The notes under the pieces were generated by a model. The model was not told the origin of the DNA, ran no database searches, and saw nothing but the letters and a program-made list of their open reading frames with translations. The position numbers and the translations under genes are program-made. A DNA stretch of 35,363 nucleotides from Chara braunii (Eukaryota > Streptophyta > Charophyceae > Charales > Characeae), in contig BFEA01000182.1 of the NCBI GenBank assembly GCA_003427395.1, forward strand, positions 1,911,240 to 1,946,602, read 5' to 3'. Positions within the stretch are counted from its first letter, which is position 1; each line of letters begins with the position of its first letter. Shown one piece after another: positions 1-9,740 of the stretch.

Positions 1-91
<91 letters not shown>

Positions 92-101
92 GTGCCTCAC
101 A

Positions 102-132
<31 letters not shown>
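1..132. repeat. (TC)n microsatellite
   Basis: Near-pure TC dinucleotides run from base 1 to about 91. A short TG/CA-containing interruption follows, then another CT run from 111 to 132. The repeat touches the window edge, so its true length is unknown. Confidence 0.97.
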
Positions 133-353
133 ACCCTATATCGTTACCCTGGATACACCCACTCAGGTAGCTTACACCTTGGCGGCTATGGCCGCTGTCC
201 TCCTGCTCTACCGCTAGCCTAGCTATGCAGTAGCTCTCAAGCGCCCTCTTCTTCTTCGGGCGCACAGTGCCCAAGGTGCCTTAACTCACAAGCAGCAGCA
301 GCGCTTCCTCATCTCGCAACTGAACAAGTGATGAGCCGCTGCACTGTATAGGA

Positions 354-413
354 CTTGGCTTGGCTTGGCTTGGCTTGGCTTGGCTTGGCTTGGCTTGGCT
401 TGGCTTGGCTTGG
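354..413. repeat. (CTTGG)12 pentanucleotide repeat
   Basis: Twelve perfect consecutive copies of CTTGG occupy exactly 60 bp. All three plus-strand frames stay open across it because the unit contains no stop. This produces artificial Leu/Ala/Trp/Gly-rich reading frames that should not be annotated as proteins. Confidence 0.97.
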
Positions 414-1069
414 GCTTCTTCAGACCGGTACCGGTCGGCGGCGGCCTGTCTGCTGCAAACATTTTGTCGGTCCGGTACGTTCAGGACTTTCCTGGGACAT
501 GCTGCAAAATTGGACTTGGGACTGTCGGACTGGACTGGACGCTTCTGGACTTTTCTTGTTGGGTACCGGACGGACTCCTGCTGACCTATGATGCTTCGGT
601 ACTGACACCTGCTGACGTACGACGCTTCGGCCTCTAGACCCTACGGCCTACCCTGTGGGACGGCCCTGGGACTTGGGACTTGTCGTGATCCTGGGACCAG
701 GACTGGGTGTCTGCAGCTTGAATCCTTTCACCATGGTTAAGCCACCAGTACCTTACGGAGCACTCTGCCGAACCTCTTTTTTCCCCATGCGACGAACCTC
801 TTTGTCTCATGGGAATACAGCTGGTAAGTGGTCGTGATATGGGGAGCTACCTGTCTTTCAGCACGGGTGACCAATACTTCTGTGCTGTTTTTTTTTTTTT
901 TTTTTTTTCCGTTTGTTTTCCCCCTTCTTTAATTTTTTATTCCCGTGGTTTTCCTTTTTTCCCATTGGGCACTCTGCTACTGGCAGAGGAGTTGAAGAAG
1001 GCCTGAATAGGGGACTCGTCGTCAGTCGAGTGCTCAGCACAACAAAAAAAAAACGAGGTGGGGAGTTGA
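414..1069. other. Unassigned DNA with GGACT-rich stretch
   Basis: No gene is recognised. 414-720 is cryptically simple, with many variants of GGACT, GGACTTGG and GGTACCGG, including a perfect 14-bp palindrome at 423-436 (GACCGGTACCGGTC). 886-909 is a poly-T run and 1043-1053 a poly-A run. Short ORFs here lack domains and overlap on both strands, so none is called. Confidence 0.6.
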
Positions 1070-1188
1070 GGCTTCGCTCCACTACTATTGAAATGCACAA
1101 AAGACAAAAAACATGGGGTGTATCTTTCCATGTTCTAGAGGAAGATTTACTCTCATTTTGCACATTTCTATAGTAGTGGAGCGAGGCC
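1070..1188. mobile_element. Foldback hairpin (MITE-like or precursor-RNA-like)
   Basis: The first 33 bases (1070-1102) and last 33 bases (1156-1188) are inverted repeats matching at 29 of 33 positions. The inner sequence has a second stem, AACATGG at 1110-1116 pairing with CCATGTT at 1128-1134, around an 11-nt loop. The whole 119-nt unit could therefore fold into one long imperfect hairpin. This fits a small foldback or MITE element. No clear target-site duplication flanks the arms, so a hairpin RNA precursor or a chance inverted duplication stays possible. Confidence 0.55.
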
Positions 1189-2079
1189 CTTGTGCTCACA
1201 CAAGTGCTACTTCTAGATGCATCTGCCCACAACCATCGCCAGTTTCGTATTATGGTTTTTGTGTTTTTTTGTTTTTTAGACTTAGTTGAAGTACCCCGCC
1301 AATGTGGCAGGCGCTTTCCACAGAAAGCTGACACTTGCAACCGAGGGGGCTCTCTCACTATTACTCGAGGTTCTGTATCCATCTGCTTTCACGTCCAGAG
1401 AGTCAGAGCCTTTCTTTTTTCTTTTTTTTCAAGATTCTGTAACTCCCGTGTTTCCCTGAGGGCTGTAACTGGATTCTCACGTGTACCCAAGATTCTGCAT
1501 GATTTTTTATTTCTCTTCTTTTACTTCTCTTTTTTTTTTTTGTTGCTTCTCTGGTGGGTCGTTTCCGTTTTCAAAACGAACGACCACCGAGGCATAGGCG
1601 AGGTTGCACCCAACCTCCACCAGACCTTCTAGCGGCTTCCATGAATTCAGGCCGTCCAAAAACTTTCGCAGGGATAGGTACTGGTGGTTTAAGACCATAC
1701 TAAATCGGTATTCTAAGCGGCAACCTGTGCAGAGAGTTCGTATTAGGGTTCCCTTACCCTGATAACCCTCTCATCTTTGTTCTCCCACGCTACCACCAAT
1801 AATGCACTTCACATAAGTTCACAACATTCTAGCCAAAAGGTGGCCTTGTTTTTCTAGCTTGCCGTGAATCTATAAGATCAGCTCTCGTGTGAAAAGCATG
1901 AGAAGAGAGTGAGGTACCTCGTATCCATTTATTGCCACACCATCAAAGATGTTATACCCAGCAGAATCTTGTGAACATACTTGGAGGAGAGTTCAGAGAT
2001 GGGATCAGTGTGGAAGTGATGCTGCATTGTTTCTTAGTACTTGGTATGTGTTACACTTATGGTTGTTGTGTCTCTGCAG
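1189..2079. other. Unassigned DNA before the LRR exon
   Basis: No coding domain is recognised. There are several T-rich tracts (1412-1430, 1505-1540) and an imperfect stem around 1551-1592 (GGTGGGTCGTTTCC and its near complement). The last roughly 40 bases, 2041-2079, are T/G-rich and end in TCTCTGCAG, so they look like the 3' end of an intron that feeds the LRR exon at 2080. Confidence 0.5.
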
Positions 2080-2151
2080 GAAGGTTGATGAGAATAACCT
2101 AAGTGGGATGGTTCCGGAGTTTATGGGGCAATGGAAAAACTTGCAGCTCCT
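2080..2151 (+). CDS. Isolated leucine-rich-repeat exon (LRR receptor-like kinase type)
   Basis: This 72-nt segment encodes one canonical 24-residue plant LRR: it begins KVDENNLSGMVPEF, continues MGQWKNLQLL and fits LxxNxLxGxIPxxLGxLxxLxxL. It is bounded by a good acceptor (TCTCTGCAG ending 2079) and donor (GTAAGT from 2152). It starts at the third codon position and ends after the second, so it is a symmetric phase 2-2 exon of exactly 24 codons. That is the known exon layout of LRR ectodomains in plant LRR receptor kinases, where each exon carries one repeat. I find no second LRR exon, transmembrane segment or kinase domain nearby. It is either one exon of a gene with long, repeat-filled introns or a stranded fragment. 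Cell-surface ligand recognition is the family role; the ligand cannot be inferred. Confidence 0.65.
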
Positions 2152-3149
2152 GTAAGTGGATTTGGAGGAGACGGATGTTTTTTTTTTTCTCAACTTGTCA
2201 TGCTACAAAGTGAGGTCTCTCAGTCTGGCTTCAAATTAAATTGAGACGTGATGAAGCTCCCAATCCAAAGTTCAAACATTTAAGCTTACATTTCAAGTTT
2301 GACGTTGAGACCTGTCTTTGCTTTCCTTCACAGTCAAGACATATCTATCCCCTTCCTACTCTTCTCCTCTTCTCCTCATCTTCCTCACCAATTTAGTCTC
2401 TCCGTGAAAAGTGATGATCCCTGCAGATATTTTACAATTGTAGTCTGACTCCTTCGGTTTGGCCCTTTCTCATTTTGCTTTTTTTTTTTTTTTTTTTCAA
2501 ACAAAGAAACAGAACCTTCTGGTTCTGGCACCAACCGTTCAGGGGAGCAACAGTCCGGTTCCAATTCCCGCAGTAAGTCGAAAGGATTACAGAGGTTCTC
2601 ACCCACGCTCGTCATGGTTTGAAGGCCCGAGTGGGTGGCATTGATTACTTCCCGACGGAAGGATATACCACCCTCACCCCTGCCTAAGTTAGCCTACAGG
2701 ACTTCCTTCCATGACTTGACACTCATCTGTCCTACGTGTTCTTTTTGACTCCTGTAACTCCTGTATGTCGGCCCTTGTTACTTAGGTTATCCGTTTTACC
2801 CTAAGCACTAGAAGTGTCGTCCTGGTTGCTGTGCTATTCGTCTCTCTAAACCCAAAGCCCTCGCCTCTCTGTCTCATACTGGCTCCTCTCAGCTATTAGG
2901 CTATCAGATCTCTTGGGAAGCTAGAGCTGTAGGAGGTCTTGACCTTTACTAATACTCCTGCTTGGTATGCTTTCTACTTAACTCCCAAACTTAACTAAGC
3001 TAACTACACCTCTGACTTGGACCAGACAAGACTTAGAAAGAGGATTGTGTCACCAAAAGCTTTCCTTGCTTGGCGGGCTGAGCATTAGGCTAGGACTGCC
3101 CGAGTGGTTGAGGGAATTCGGGTTGTGCAGTGTTAGTCTGGGTGCTGGC
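2152..3149. other. Unassigned DNA, possibly intron or intergenic
   Basis: Downstream of the LRR exon the sequence is T-rich (poly-T at 2180-2189 and 2480-2497). One short open stretch around 2515-2620 is rich in Ser, Gly and Arg, but its context does not support calling it an exon. 2860-3149 may hold further degraded 3' sequence of the adjacent LINE, but no motif is clear. Confidence 0.45.
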
Positions 3150-4755
3150 TATGTTGGGGGGTTGAGGTCCCTATCCTGAGTTCCTGGCATCTCTGAGTTG
3201 TGTGGTTGAGTTTGGCTGCTGCCTCTCCACTGGCCAAACCTTAATTATGTCGTTTTGAACCTTTTCTATTGTTGCTATTTTCCCTTCCCCTAGTTGTCGT
3301 TTTTTTAATTCCTCTATGATTGTGTCCTTATTTTCCATATTTTGCATGACTTTATTGTAAGTTCTTTTCCAGCGGCCTCTGTATTCTGTCTCTAATAGTT
3401 GCAGTGTTTCCTTCCAAGCCTCTTGAGCGGCGATGTTCGGGGTAGTGTCCTTTGTGTTTGTTAACCAGTCTCCAGGTGACCATTTGAATGGACTTTTCAG
3501 GAGGGCTAACGAGCTATCCGGGATTGAGATTAGGATGTTATTAAGGTTGTCCTGCACATTGTGGCATCCCTTCATGATTTGCCTTAGTTCTCCTACCGGC
3601 TACCATCTTCCTTCCGAATGTTACCAAAGATGCTTAATTTCCCATATTCCTTTTTCTACCCATGACATCCACTTGAGATCTATTGTTGTTAGTGTCCATT
3701 GTTTGCCCTGGGGGCCTAGGATCCACTGATTGCAGAACATGGGTGGCGAAGTACTTCTTCTTTGGATTTTGGCTCTCTTACCCTCGCCGGGAATATTTCC
3801 CTCCAGGTTATCAGAAGGTTTCTCCAAAAATCCCAGGTCTGCCCCTCCTCCGGCTCATCTGACTTGGGATTTCTGCTGGTGTTTCTGGGAGTTTTGACCT
3901 TTGTGAGTTGGTTAATTCTTCTCAGGCCCAGGTCTTTTCTAGAGGAGATTATTATTTGTTAAGATTTTCATGATCCATTTAGTCTGCATCTCTTTTATTT
4001 GGGTCTCTGGGTCAAGCACTCCCAGGCCTTGGTTTGCCTTCGGCTGGGTCACGTTTGGAAATGAAGTGGGTTTTAGAAGGGTCCCCTGCCCACAGATACG
4101 CCGCTGCCTTCTGCCTCAATTGTAATCTTGCCTGTTTGATCAGTGTCCAAATAGTTGAGGCGTACCTTAGCATTGAGAAAATAGAGGCATTTAGGATTAG
4201 GGTTCTCCCAGAGATTGAAGAATAGACCCTGGACCAGCTGCCCAATTTAGCTGTCATTTTGCTCATGATTGCTGGGGTCATTGAGTGATTCAGGCCAGAT
4301 TTAGAGACTTGGATTCCCAAAAATCTAGGGGTTTCCTTGCCTTTAAAGTCTAGACAACTGATTCCTTCTGGGGGTCTGTTAGCCACCATCCTATATTTTA
4401 GACCAGTTGATTTTCATTTTGGAGGCAATTTGGAATCCTTGCATTGCCCTACCGTCTTCCCCCGAGCACAACACACCCTCATTTTGTCTGTATCTGGCCG
4501 GAAATACTTGTATACATTCATTTTAAGGGTGCATTATGTTCGGGGGAAGACGGTAGTTCGTGCTTGGAAAGAGGAGTGAAACGCTCGTATCAAGACAGTC
4601 AAATCATCTGCGAAAAGAATTAAAGTTGGGACAAGTGGAGGGTATCTTCCAGCAGTCTTTCTATTGAGGGGTGCTTTCTTAGGAAGGACGCAATGGCGTC
4701 CATGATGAACAGAAAGATCAGAGCTGCTAAGGGGTCTCCTTGGTGTACAGAGCGT
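3150..4755 (-). pseudogene. LINE (non-LTR retrotransposon) ORF2 reverse transcriptase, 5'-truncated and frameshifted
   Basis: Read on the minus strand from about 4755 downward, the sequence holds a non-LTR reverse transcriptase. Near 4725 is VHQGDPLAALIFLF, the QGDP-type RT motif. Near 4605 is LFADDLTVL, the FADD catalytic motif, reached after a frameshift. 4389-4012 encodes FLGIQVSKSG, a conserved LGSWSRVYSSISGRTLILNA block and an AAAYLWAGDP block, which form the RT-distal thumb region of plant LINE ORF2. After another shift, GLGVLDPETQIKEMQTKWIM (about 4020-3960) is the usual post-RT C-terminal block, and open stretches continue to about 3171. The endonuclease and N-terminal RT are absent upstream of 4755, which fits the 5' truncation common in LINEs. 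At least two frameshifts and several stops make it inactive. Confidence 0.85.
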
Positions 4756-4778
4756 GACATTCGGTACGGATCATACTT

Positions 4779-4857
4779 GCGGCGCACTTCTGTGGTGCGC
4801 CGTGCTGTGCGTGTGCGCCATGCGCCATGCGGAAATTAGTGATGTGCGGATCATGCG
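4779..4857. repeat. GTGCGC-rich cryptic repeat
   Basis: Degenerate repeats of GCGCAC, GTGCGC and TGCGCCATGC occur directly beyond the LINE 5' truncation point. A similar but not identical tract lies at 35131-35231. The region is self-complementary and GC-rich, in contrast to its surroundings. Confidence 0.5.
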
Positions 4858-4897
4858 CCCAAATTCTTTTTTTTTTTTAGGGGTGTGTGTGTATACA

Positions 4898-4905
4898 GGG
4901 GGGGG

Positions 4906-4966
<61 letters not shown>
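4898..4966. repeat. G-run and (GA)n microsatellite
   Basis: Eleven G residues (4898-4908) lead into a pure GA repeat ending at 4966. A T-run lies just before it (about 4867-4878). Reading frames through it encode only Arg-Glu or Ser-Leu dipeptides and are artefacts. Confidence 0.96.
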
Positions 4967-5640
<674 letters not shown>

Positions 5641-6167
5641 GGAGGAGGAAGAAAATGGATGGAGGGAGATGAGAGGGAGACCGGCGAAGAAGAAGAAGAT
5701 GTTGCCTTCCTCGCTGTCTCACCTGCAGGTGCTGCCGCCGAGCTGACCGCCGTCCTGTTATCGTTGTGTGCAGGTCGCGGGCGCACAGGGAGTCCCGGCT
5801 ATGGCGCCAGGTAAGTCCCCTAACGCAGGTATGGCCTCCACCCCTCTGCCTTCCGGTGTTCAGCCTCCAACTCCGCAGCGCAGCGCTAAACAGCGCTGTG
5901 CTCAACCAGCAGCGTGTCGCTCAAGGAGTGAGCTACTCTAACTGTCCTGTACCCAGCCTCAGCCCAGCTATATGTAGCGCTGGGCCTGGCTGGGCGGCCC
6001 ACCCGGTCTGGGCCCCTACCGGGTATCCAGACCACGCTGCTGATGCAGCAAGGCGCCAAAACGCGCCTGGTCTGAAAACGGCCTCCCTGGTACTGCACCA
6101 AGCCCAAGGCCGTGCCTTGGGGACTGCAAGTCTGAAGCGACGTCTGAACAGACAAAATAGGACAGCA
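5641..6167 (+). other. Unassigned DNA, possibly a retroposed unit
   Basis: GC-rich sequence starting in purine-rich DNA and ending at the (AAAT)n tract. A perfect 5' splice-site consensus CAG|GTAAGT lies at 5808-5816, preceded by an acceptor-like TGTGTGCAG ending about 5773. No protein domain is recognised in any frame. The 3' tetranucleotide tail could mark a SINE- or LINE-derived insertion on the plus strand, but no internal promoter boxes or flanking duplication could be confirmed. Confidence 0.35.
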
Positions 6168-6191
6168 CAAAATAAATAAATAAATAAATAA
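6168..6191 (+). repeat. (AAAT)n short tandem repeat
   Basis: Six tandem AAAT units. Such tails often end non-LTR retroposons, so this may be the 3' end of an inserted unit lying to its left. Confidence 0.9.
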
Positions 6192-6192
6192 G

Positions 6193-6331
6193 TGAATGCT
6201 GCCTCAGGCTGTACCTGCGGCCTAAAAGGCCGCCGTGGGCCTCCAGGGCGCATCCTGGATGGCACGCGGCCTGGGGGCCCCTCAGCAACCGCCGGGCCCC
6301 TCGAATGGGGCCCGTGTTCAGGCGCAGCATA
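6193..6331 (-). other. GGCC-rich 3' flank of element A with hairpins
   Basis: On the minus strand this directly follows the stop codon of the last element A reading frame. It contains a perfect 7-bp stem with a 6-nt loop (GGGCCCC, TCGAAT, GGGGCCC; about 6295-6314) and a second stem CGGCC-TAAAA-GGCCG near 6218-6232. It may be the 3' untranslated region or start of a 3' LTR, but no polypurine tract or LTR partner was found. Confidence 0.4.
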
Positions 6332-6536
6332 TTAAGTCAAGCCAGGTTGAGAGCGAAGCTGACGATCTGAAGGTGGAACTTGGACGCGAGCGCGACGTGG
6401 AGCCGAAGATGTCGGCTTGCCTTGCAACTTGCGTGCGTAGCGCGCAAGAACATCCGGAGCTGTTGCTTGAAGTTCCGCGCGGGTCAACCAACGGTCAGCT
6501 TTATGAGTGTAGTACGCAAAGTGTATTTTGATGAAA
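6332..6536 (-). pseudogene. Element A chromodomain remnant fused to RT tail
   Basis: The RT tail SYYQRFI runs straight into KIHFAYYTHKADRWLTRAEL, then QATAPDVLARYARK and a basic tail ending in a stop at 6332. The second part matches the C-terminal chromodomain block of element C (YKVRFAYQDPSEDRWFTKDEL followed by VQTAPHIVSYYER). About 1.9 kb, covering RNase H, integrase and the start of the chromodomain, is therefore gone, yet the join keeps an open frame of 137 codons (6332-6745). The chromodomain family binds methylated histone tails and steers integration. Confidence 0.85.
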
Positions 6537-7245
6537 CGCTGGTAGTAGCTGGAAAGGCCAAGAAACGAACGGACATCTGTGACATTCCTTGGCTCCGGCC
6601 ACTCTTGGATGGCTTGAATCTTGTTCGACAACGGACTGATGCCCTCCGGTGTGACAAAATGGCCCAAGTATTCCAGCTCTTGCCGGACAAATTCGCACTT
6701 GTCATGGTTGGCTTCGTACTTGGCGTGGTGGAGCGTCTCCAACACTCGTCAAAGGTGCTCAAGATGGTCCTCCAATGTCCGGCTATAGACGAGAATGTCG
6801 TCCAAGTAGACCTACCTACGAAGAGAACTGGTGCTCCATATGGTGAGCTACTAGGGCAGATCCAGTCCTTGTCCAAAAAGTCGGCCAGTTGTGTGCGGAG
6901 GACCGTAAGCTCCTCCTCGCTCATGCAATAGATGCAACCTTTCGGCGGCACGGCACCGGCCTCAAGAATGATCTCGTGAGAGAACGACCGATCCGGCACC
7001 ACACCGGTAGGTGACTCGAAGATGTCGGCGAACTCGTCAAGCGACCGCACTATACGGGGGTCCGAAGACAAGTCTGTGAGTGAAGAGTTGGCTACCACGA
7101 CGGTTCGTAGGAAACATAGGCCTATCTCGTTGGGCTGCTCGTACGCACAAGTAGCCCGGAACGACTTGGCCGTCACCACTTGGCACCGGATCGAAGGGCG
7201 AGGAAGAGGCATTGTACCCGACACTTCGGTGCCAAAGGCGTCGCG
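6537..7245 (-). pseudogene. Element A reverse transcriptase with central deletion
   Basis: The N-terminal RT block is clear: SFSHEIILEAGAVPPKGCIY, a degenerate SEEELTVLRTQL, and SSPYGAPVLFV ending near 6817. The next codons jump, in a shifted frame, to VYLDDILVYSRTLEDHLEHL, so the catalytic YLDD (about 6797-6808) lies directly beside the fingers. Compared with element C, about 107 residues (roughly 320 bp) are missing, including the first catalytic Asp region (FSKIDL). The tail continues as CEFVRQELEYLGHFVTPEGI and RSFLGLSSYYQRF (ending about 6536), the usual RT-RNase H connection. The breakpoint lies in CCTACCTAC, which suggests microhomology. Confidence 0.88.
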
Positions 7246-8092
7246 GATGGTAAGAGTCCGCTGATGGAAGTTTACCGTATGATCCGCACTTGCAAGCCAA
7301 GGCATTCCCAAAATGATATCGAAGTCCGTGTCCAAAATGTCGAACATTACCGATTCGCATGCATGAGGTGTGAAATATACAGAGACGACCTCGATGTAGC
7401 GGTCGATAAGTTATTGTGTCTTTCCGTCCACCAACTTGATCGCCGTTGGGGTTGCCTTCCTCCAAAGTTGTGCACCAAGGCCAGCCCTTTGCATAAAGGC
7501 TTGGCCCATGAAATTGCGAGTTGCGTTGCTATCCAGAAAAGCGCTGCAAGACGCTTGCCCGACTTGGATGCGGACGTAGAGGAGCGGTCCGTTGTTGTCA
7601 TCGTACCGCTGCGTGTGAAGCCCATGGGCCACCTTGGTAACATACGCAAGGATGTCCCCTACCGCAGCTGAGTCATCCGTCGACGAAGTTGGTGGTGCAT
7701 AGAAGGATAAGTATGTGTGAAGATGAGCGCAGAGTGCTGCACATTGCGGTCCCAGTAAGCGGCCCGTGGTCGGGAGAGGAAGCCATGCGAAATCCTCGGA
7801 CGTGAGCGGGTCCAATACCTCTATATTGAACTCGCGCAACGAATCCCGTGATGAACCACTTGAAAACGATAAGTCGCCGCTTCAAGGATGGAGAAGATAC
7901 TGCACATACATCTTGTCCTTGAGCATTAGTGCCCAGCGTAGGAATGAGCCGGGCAGCATAATTCTCAAAAAAATATAAGATGGGAGGACTGTCGACTTCG
8001 GCATGTGCCTCGGAACGAAGGGCGGTCGCACTCGTAGCAACTGGTTCCGAAGGCGTCGAGAGTGTCGTCGACTCACTCTCGGTGGTGCTCAC
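7246..8092 (-). pseudogene. Element A linker and aspartic protease (retropepsin)
   Basis: Minus strand, after the nucleocapsid. A Ser/Thr-rich linker begins at 8092. A frameshift near 7870 leads into the 7839 frame, which carries LLYVRIQVGQASCSAFLDSN, the retropepsin active-site strand, near 7580-7525. The catalytic D-S/T-G triad reads D-S-N (Asp at about 7531-7533), so the Gly is lost. A TAA stop follows DGKTQ near 7413, and the same frame resumes with FDIILGMPWLASADHTVNFH, the conserved C-terminal retropepsin block. Both the triad change and the stop would abolish polyprotein cleavage. Confidence 0.83.
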
Positions 8093-8106
8093 TTTCCTGA
8101 CTGTTT

Positions 8107-9587
8107 GCCCTTAGCTTTCAAAGGACAGCCCACTGTGTAGTGGAGATCACTATTGCGCTACAAACAGTACCGGAATCTCCTGCGTATCTTGTATACGCTT
8201 TTCGAGAGACCATAGTGGGTCCATGGGTCTTGAGCTGCTGCACCGGGCCCGGGTTTTGACGTGGTGTTGGCCTTCGATCTGCCGCGTCCGCGGCCTTTGC
8301 CGGGGCGGCCACCATCCCAGGCGGCTGCGAGTCTGTCCCCCTCATTGGCAGATGCAGCCTCGCTTGAAGGGTCATTCGGCGTTGCCGCCGTGACCACGGC
8401 CACTTTCGGCCGATGCTGTTCTGTGCTCGGGCCTGCCTCAGGCGAACGGTGAAGGTTCTTGGCCTCCGTGTTCGTGACGATGATCTCCGCGGCCTTGTCA
8501 AAGAGTTCCGCAGTTGTAGTGAGAGTGTCAGCGACTTGAGTCAACGCGTTGGACAATGTCGGACACGACCTCGAGATGAAGTAGTGTTTGATGGCCTGAA
8601 AGCCCATCGGTACACTCGGTGAGGATGCCAAGCGTTGGAACTCGAAAATCCAATCCCCGCTCGGCGGCGTGTTCTGGTGGAACTTGATCAACTTGTCGGT
8701 TGCTTGCATTTCCGACGGCTCTATTTGGAACCGCTTATACCACGCGGCCGTCAGATCAGCCCAACTGCAGGTCGGAAGCCACCACCTCATGTGTGGATAA
8801 GAGATTATCCAACCAAGCTTGGCACGCGCCCCCCGACCGGGAGTACAAATACGTGTGTTTCTTGTCTTCGCTGGTGTGGTGGAGTTCTAACTTGAGCTCG
8901 AGCTGGCGGAACCATGGAATTGGGTCCGTCTTCGTAGAGTTGCAGAAGATCTCGTCCATCGAACTTCGGAATAGTCTCGTGTGTGGACGTGGTCAGGCGA
9001 ACGGCGGCAGCGCAGATCTGCTGCTCAAGTTGTTGAGTGGCCACTTGCTGTGCCCGTGCGCCGTCCATGAGCGTTCCAATGTTGATCTCCAATGCGTCGA
9101 GGCAATAGGCGGTGTTGGAGGAGCTGGCAACGGGAGTGGCGACGGGTTGTTGCTCCAGCTGCTTGAGGCGACTGTTGACGTGCTTGACCTCTTTGTCGAG
9201 GGAATGGATATCCTCCTGTTGTGCAATGCATGTCGCCAGGAGGTCTGTGAGGTGGGAGAGCAACAGTGAGATCTTGAGTCCTCTGTCATTGAATGCGCCA
9301 CCCTCGGCCATATTGAGTAAGGCTCTCTCCTCCCCGAATACCTTTTCGCGTCGCATGTTGCGTTCTTCATCAACAGCCTTTGCTGCTGCCTCGTCGTGCT
9401 GGCGCTGTTGTTCCACCGCCAGTAGACGTGCTTTCTGTGCATCCTCTGCCTTCTTCTTCACTGCAGCTGCTACCACATCCGACTGTTGCTTAGCTTCGGT
9501 AATCAAAACCAGCATCCGGGCCTGATAGGCCGTGGCCATTTCCCCTGGCTTCTGGTCCATGACGGCTGCTTGAGAGCGTGTGAGCAT
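8107..9587 (-). pseudogene. Element A gag (coiled-coil capsid precursor), frameshifted
   Basis: The frame starts at the minus-strand ATG at 9587 (MLTRSQAAVMDQKP). It has a long Lys/Glu/Ala/Gln-rich region typical of a coiled coil, and a second helical stretch around EVKHVNSRLKQLEQQ. After TIPKFDG the capsid part moves into a second frame (8959-8757, PIPWFRQLELKLELHHTSED) and then a third (8790-8158, WADLTAAWYKRFQIEP...). A basic Gly/Arg-rich stretch (KGRGRGRSK) precedes the nucleocapsid. The zinc knuckle at about 8125-8168 is broken: its second Cys is read as Arg, and a TAG stop (8158-8160) lies inside it. Three frames and a damaged knuckle mark it as dead. Family role: capsid assembly and RNA packaging. 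Confidence 0.85.
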
Positions 9588-9607
9588 AGACCAGGCGGGG
9601 GAACTGC

Positions 9608-9731
9608 TGATGTGGCACTCTCTGCTGCTGACGTGGCGCTGTTTAGCTGCTGACGTGGCACGGCTGTCGGCTGACGTGTTGCTGACATGTCACTGCAGAC
9701 GTAGCCCGCGGACATGGGCTGCTGACGTGGC
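9608..9731 (-). repeat. 21-bp-periodic array of TGACGTGGC (ACGT-core) motifs
   Basis: TGACGTGGC or close variants start at 9608 (TGATGTGGC), 9629, 9651, 9672 (TGACGTGTT), 9683 (TGACATGTC) and 9723. Steps of 21, 22 and 21 bp separate the first four, within CTGCTGACGTGGCA-like units. The array lies 20-145 bp upstream of the element A gag ATG on the minus strand. GCCACGTCA is a known bZIP-type ACGT-core binding motif in plants. A regulatory role here is an inference; decayed tandem units of the leader or LTR end are the alternative. Confidence 0.6.
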
Positions 9732-9740
9732 AACTCACCA

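Larger units (their letters stand above)
6332..9587 (-). mobile_element. Element A: internally deleted Ty3/gypsy chromovirus relic
   Basis: Minus-strand order is gag, protease, partial RT, chromodomain tail, the Ty3/gypsy order. Two large internal deletions are visible. One removes the centre of RT. The other removes RNase H, integrase and the start of the chromodomain. Only about 3.3 kb of coding region remains, against about 5.5 kb in element C once its inserted LTR is subtracted. No flanking LTRs were recognised. It cannot be autonomous. Confidence 0.9.

Noticed and set aside
355-637. Three overlapping ORFs with repeated Trp-Leu-Gly-Leu-Ala
   Set aside because: They are products of the (CTTGG)12 repeat, open in all three frames, with no domain beyond the repeat.
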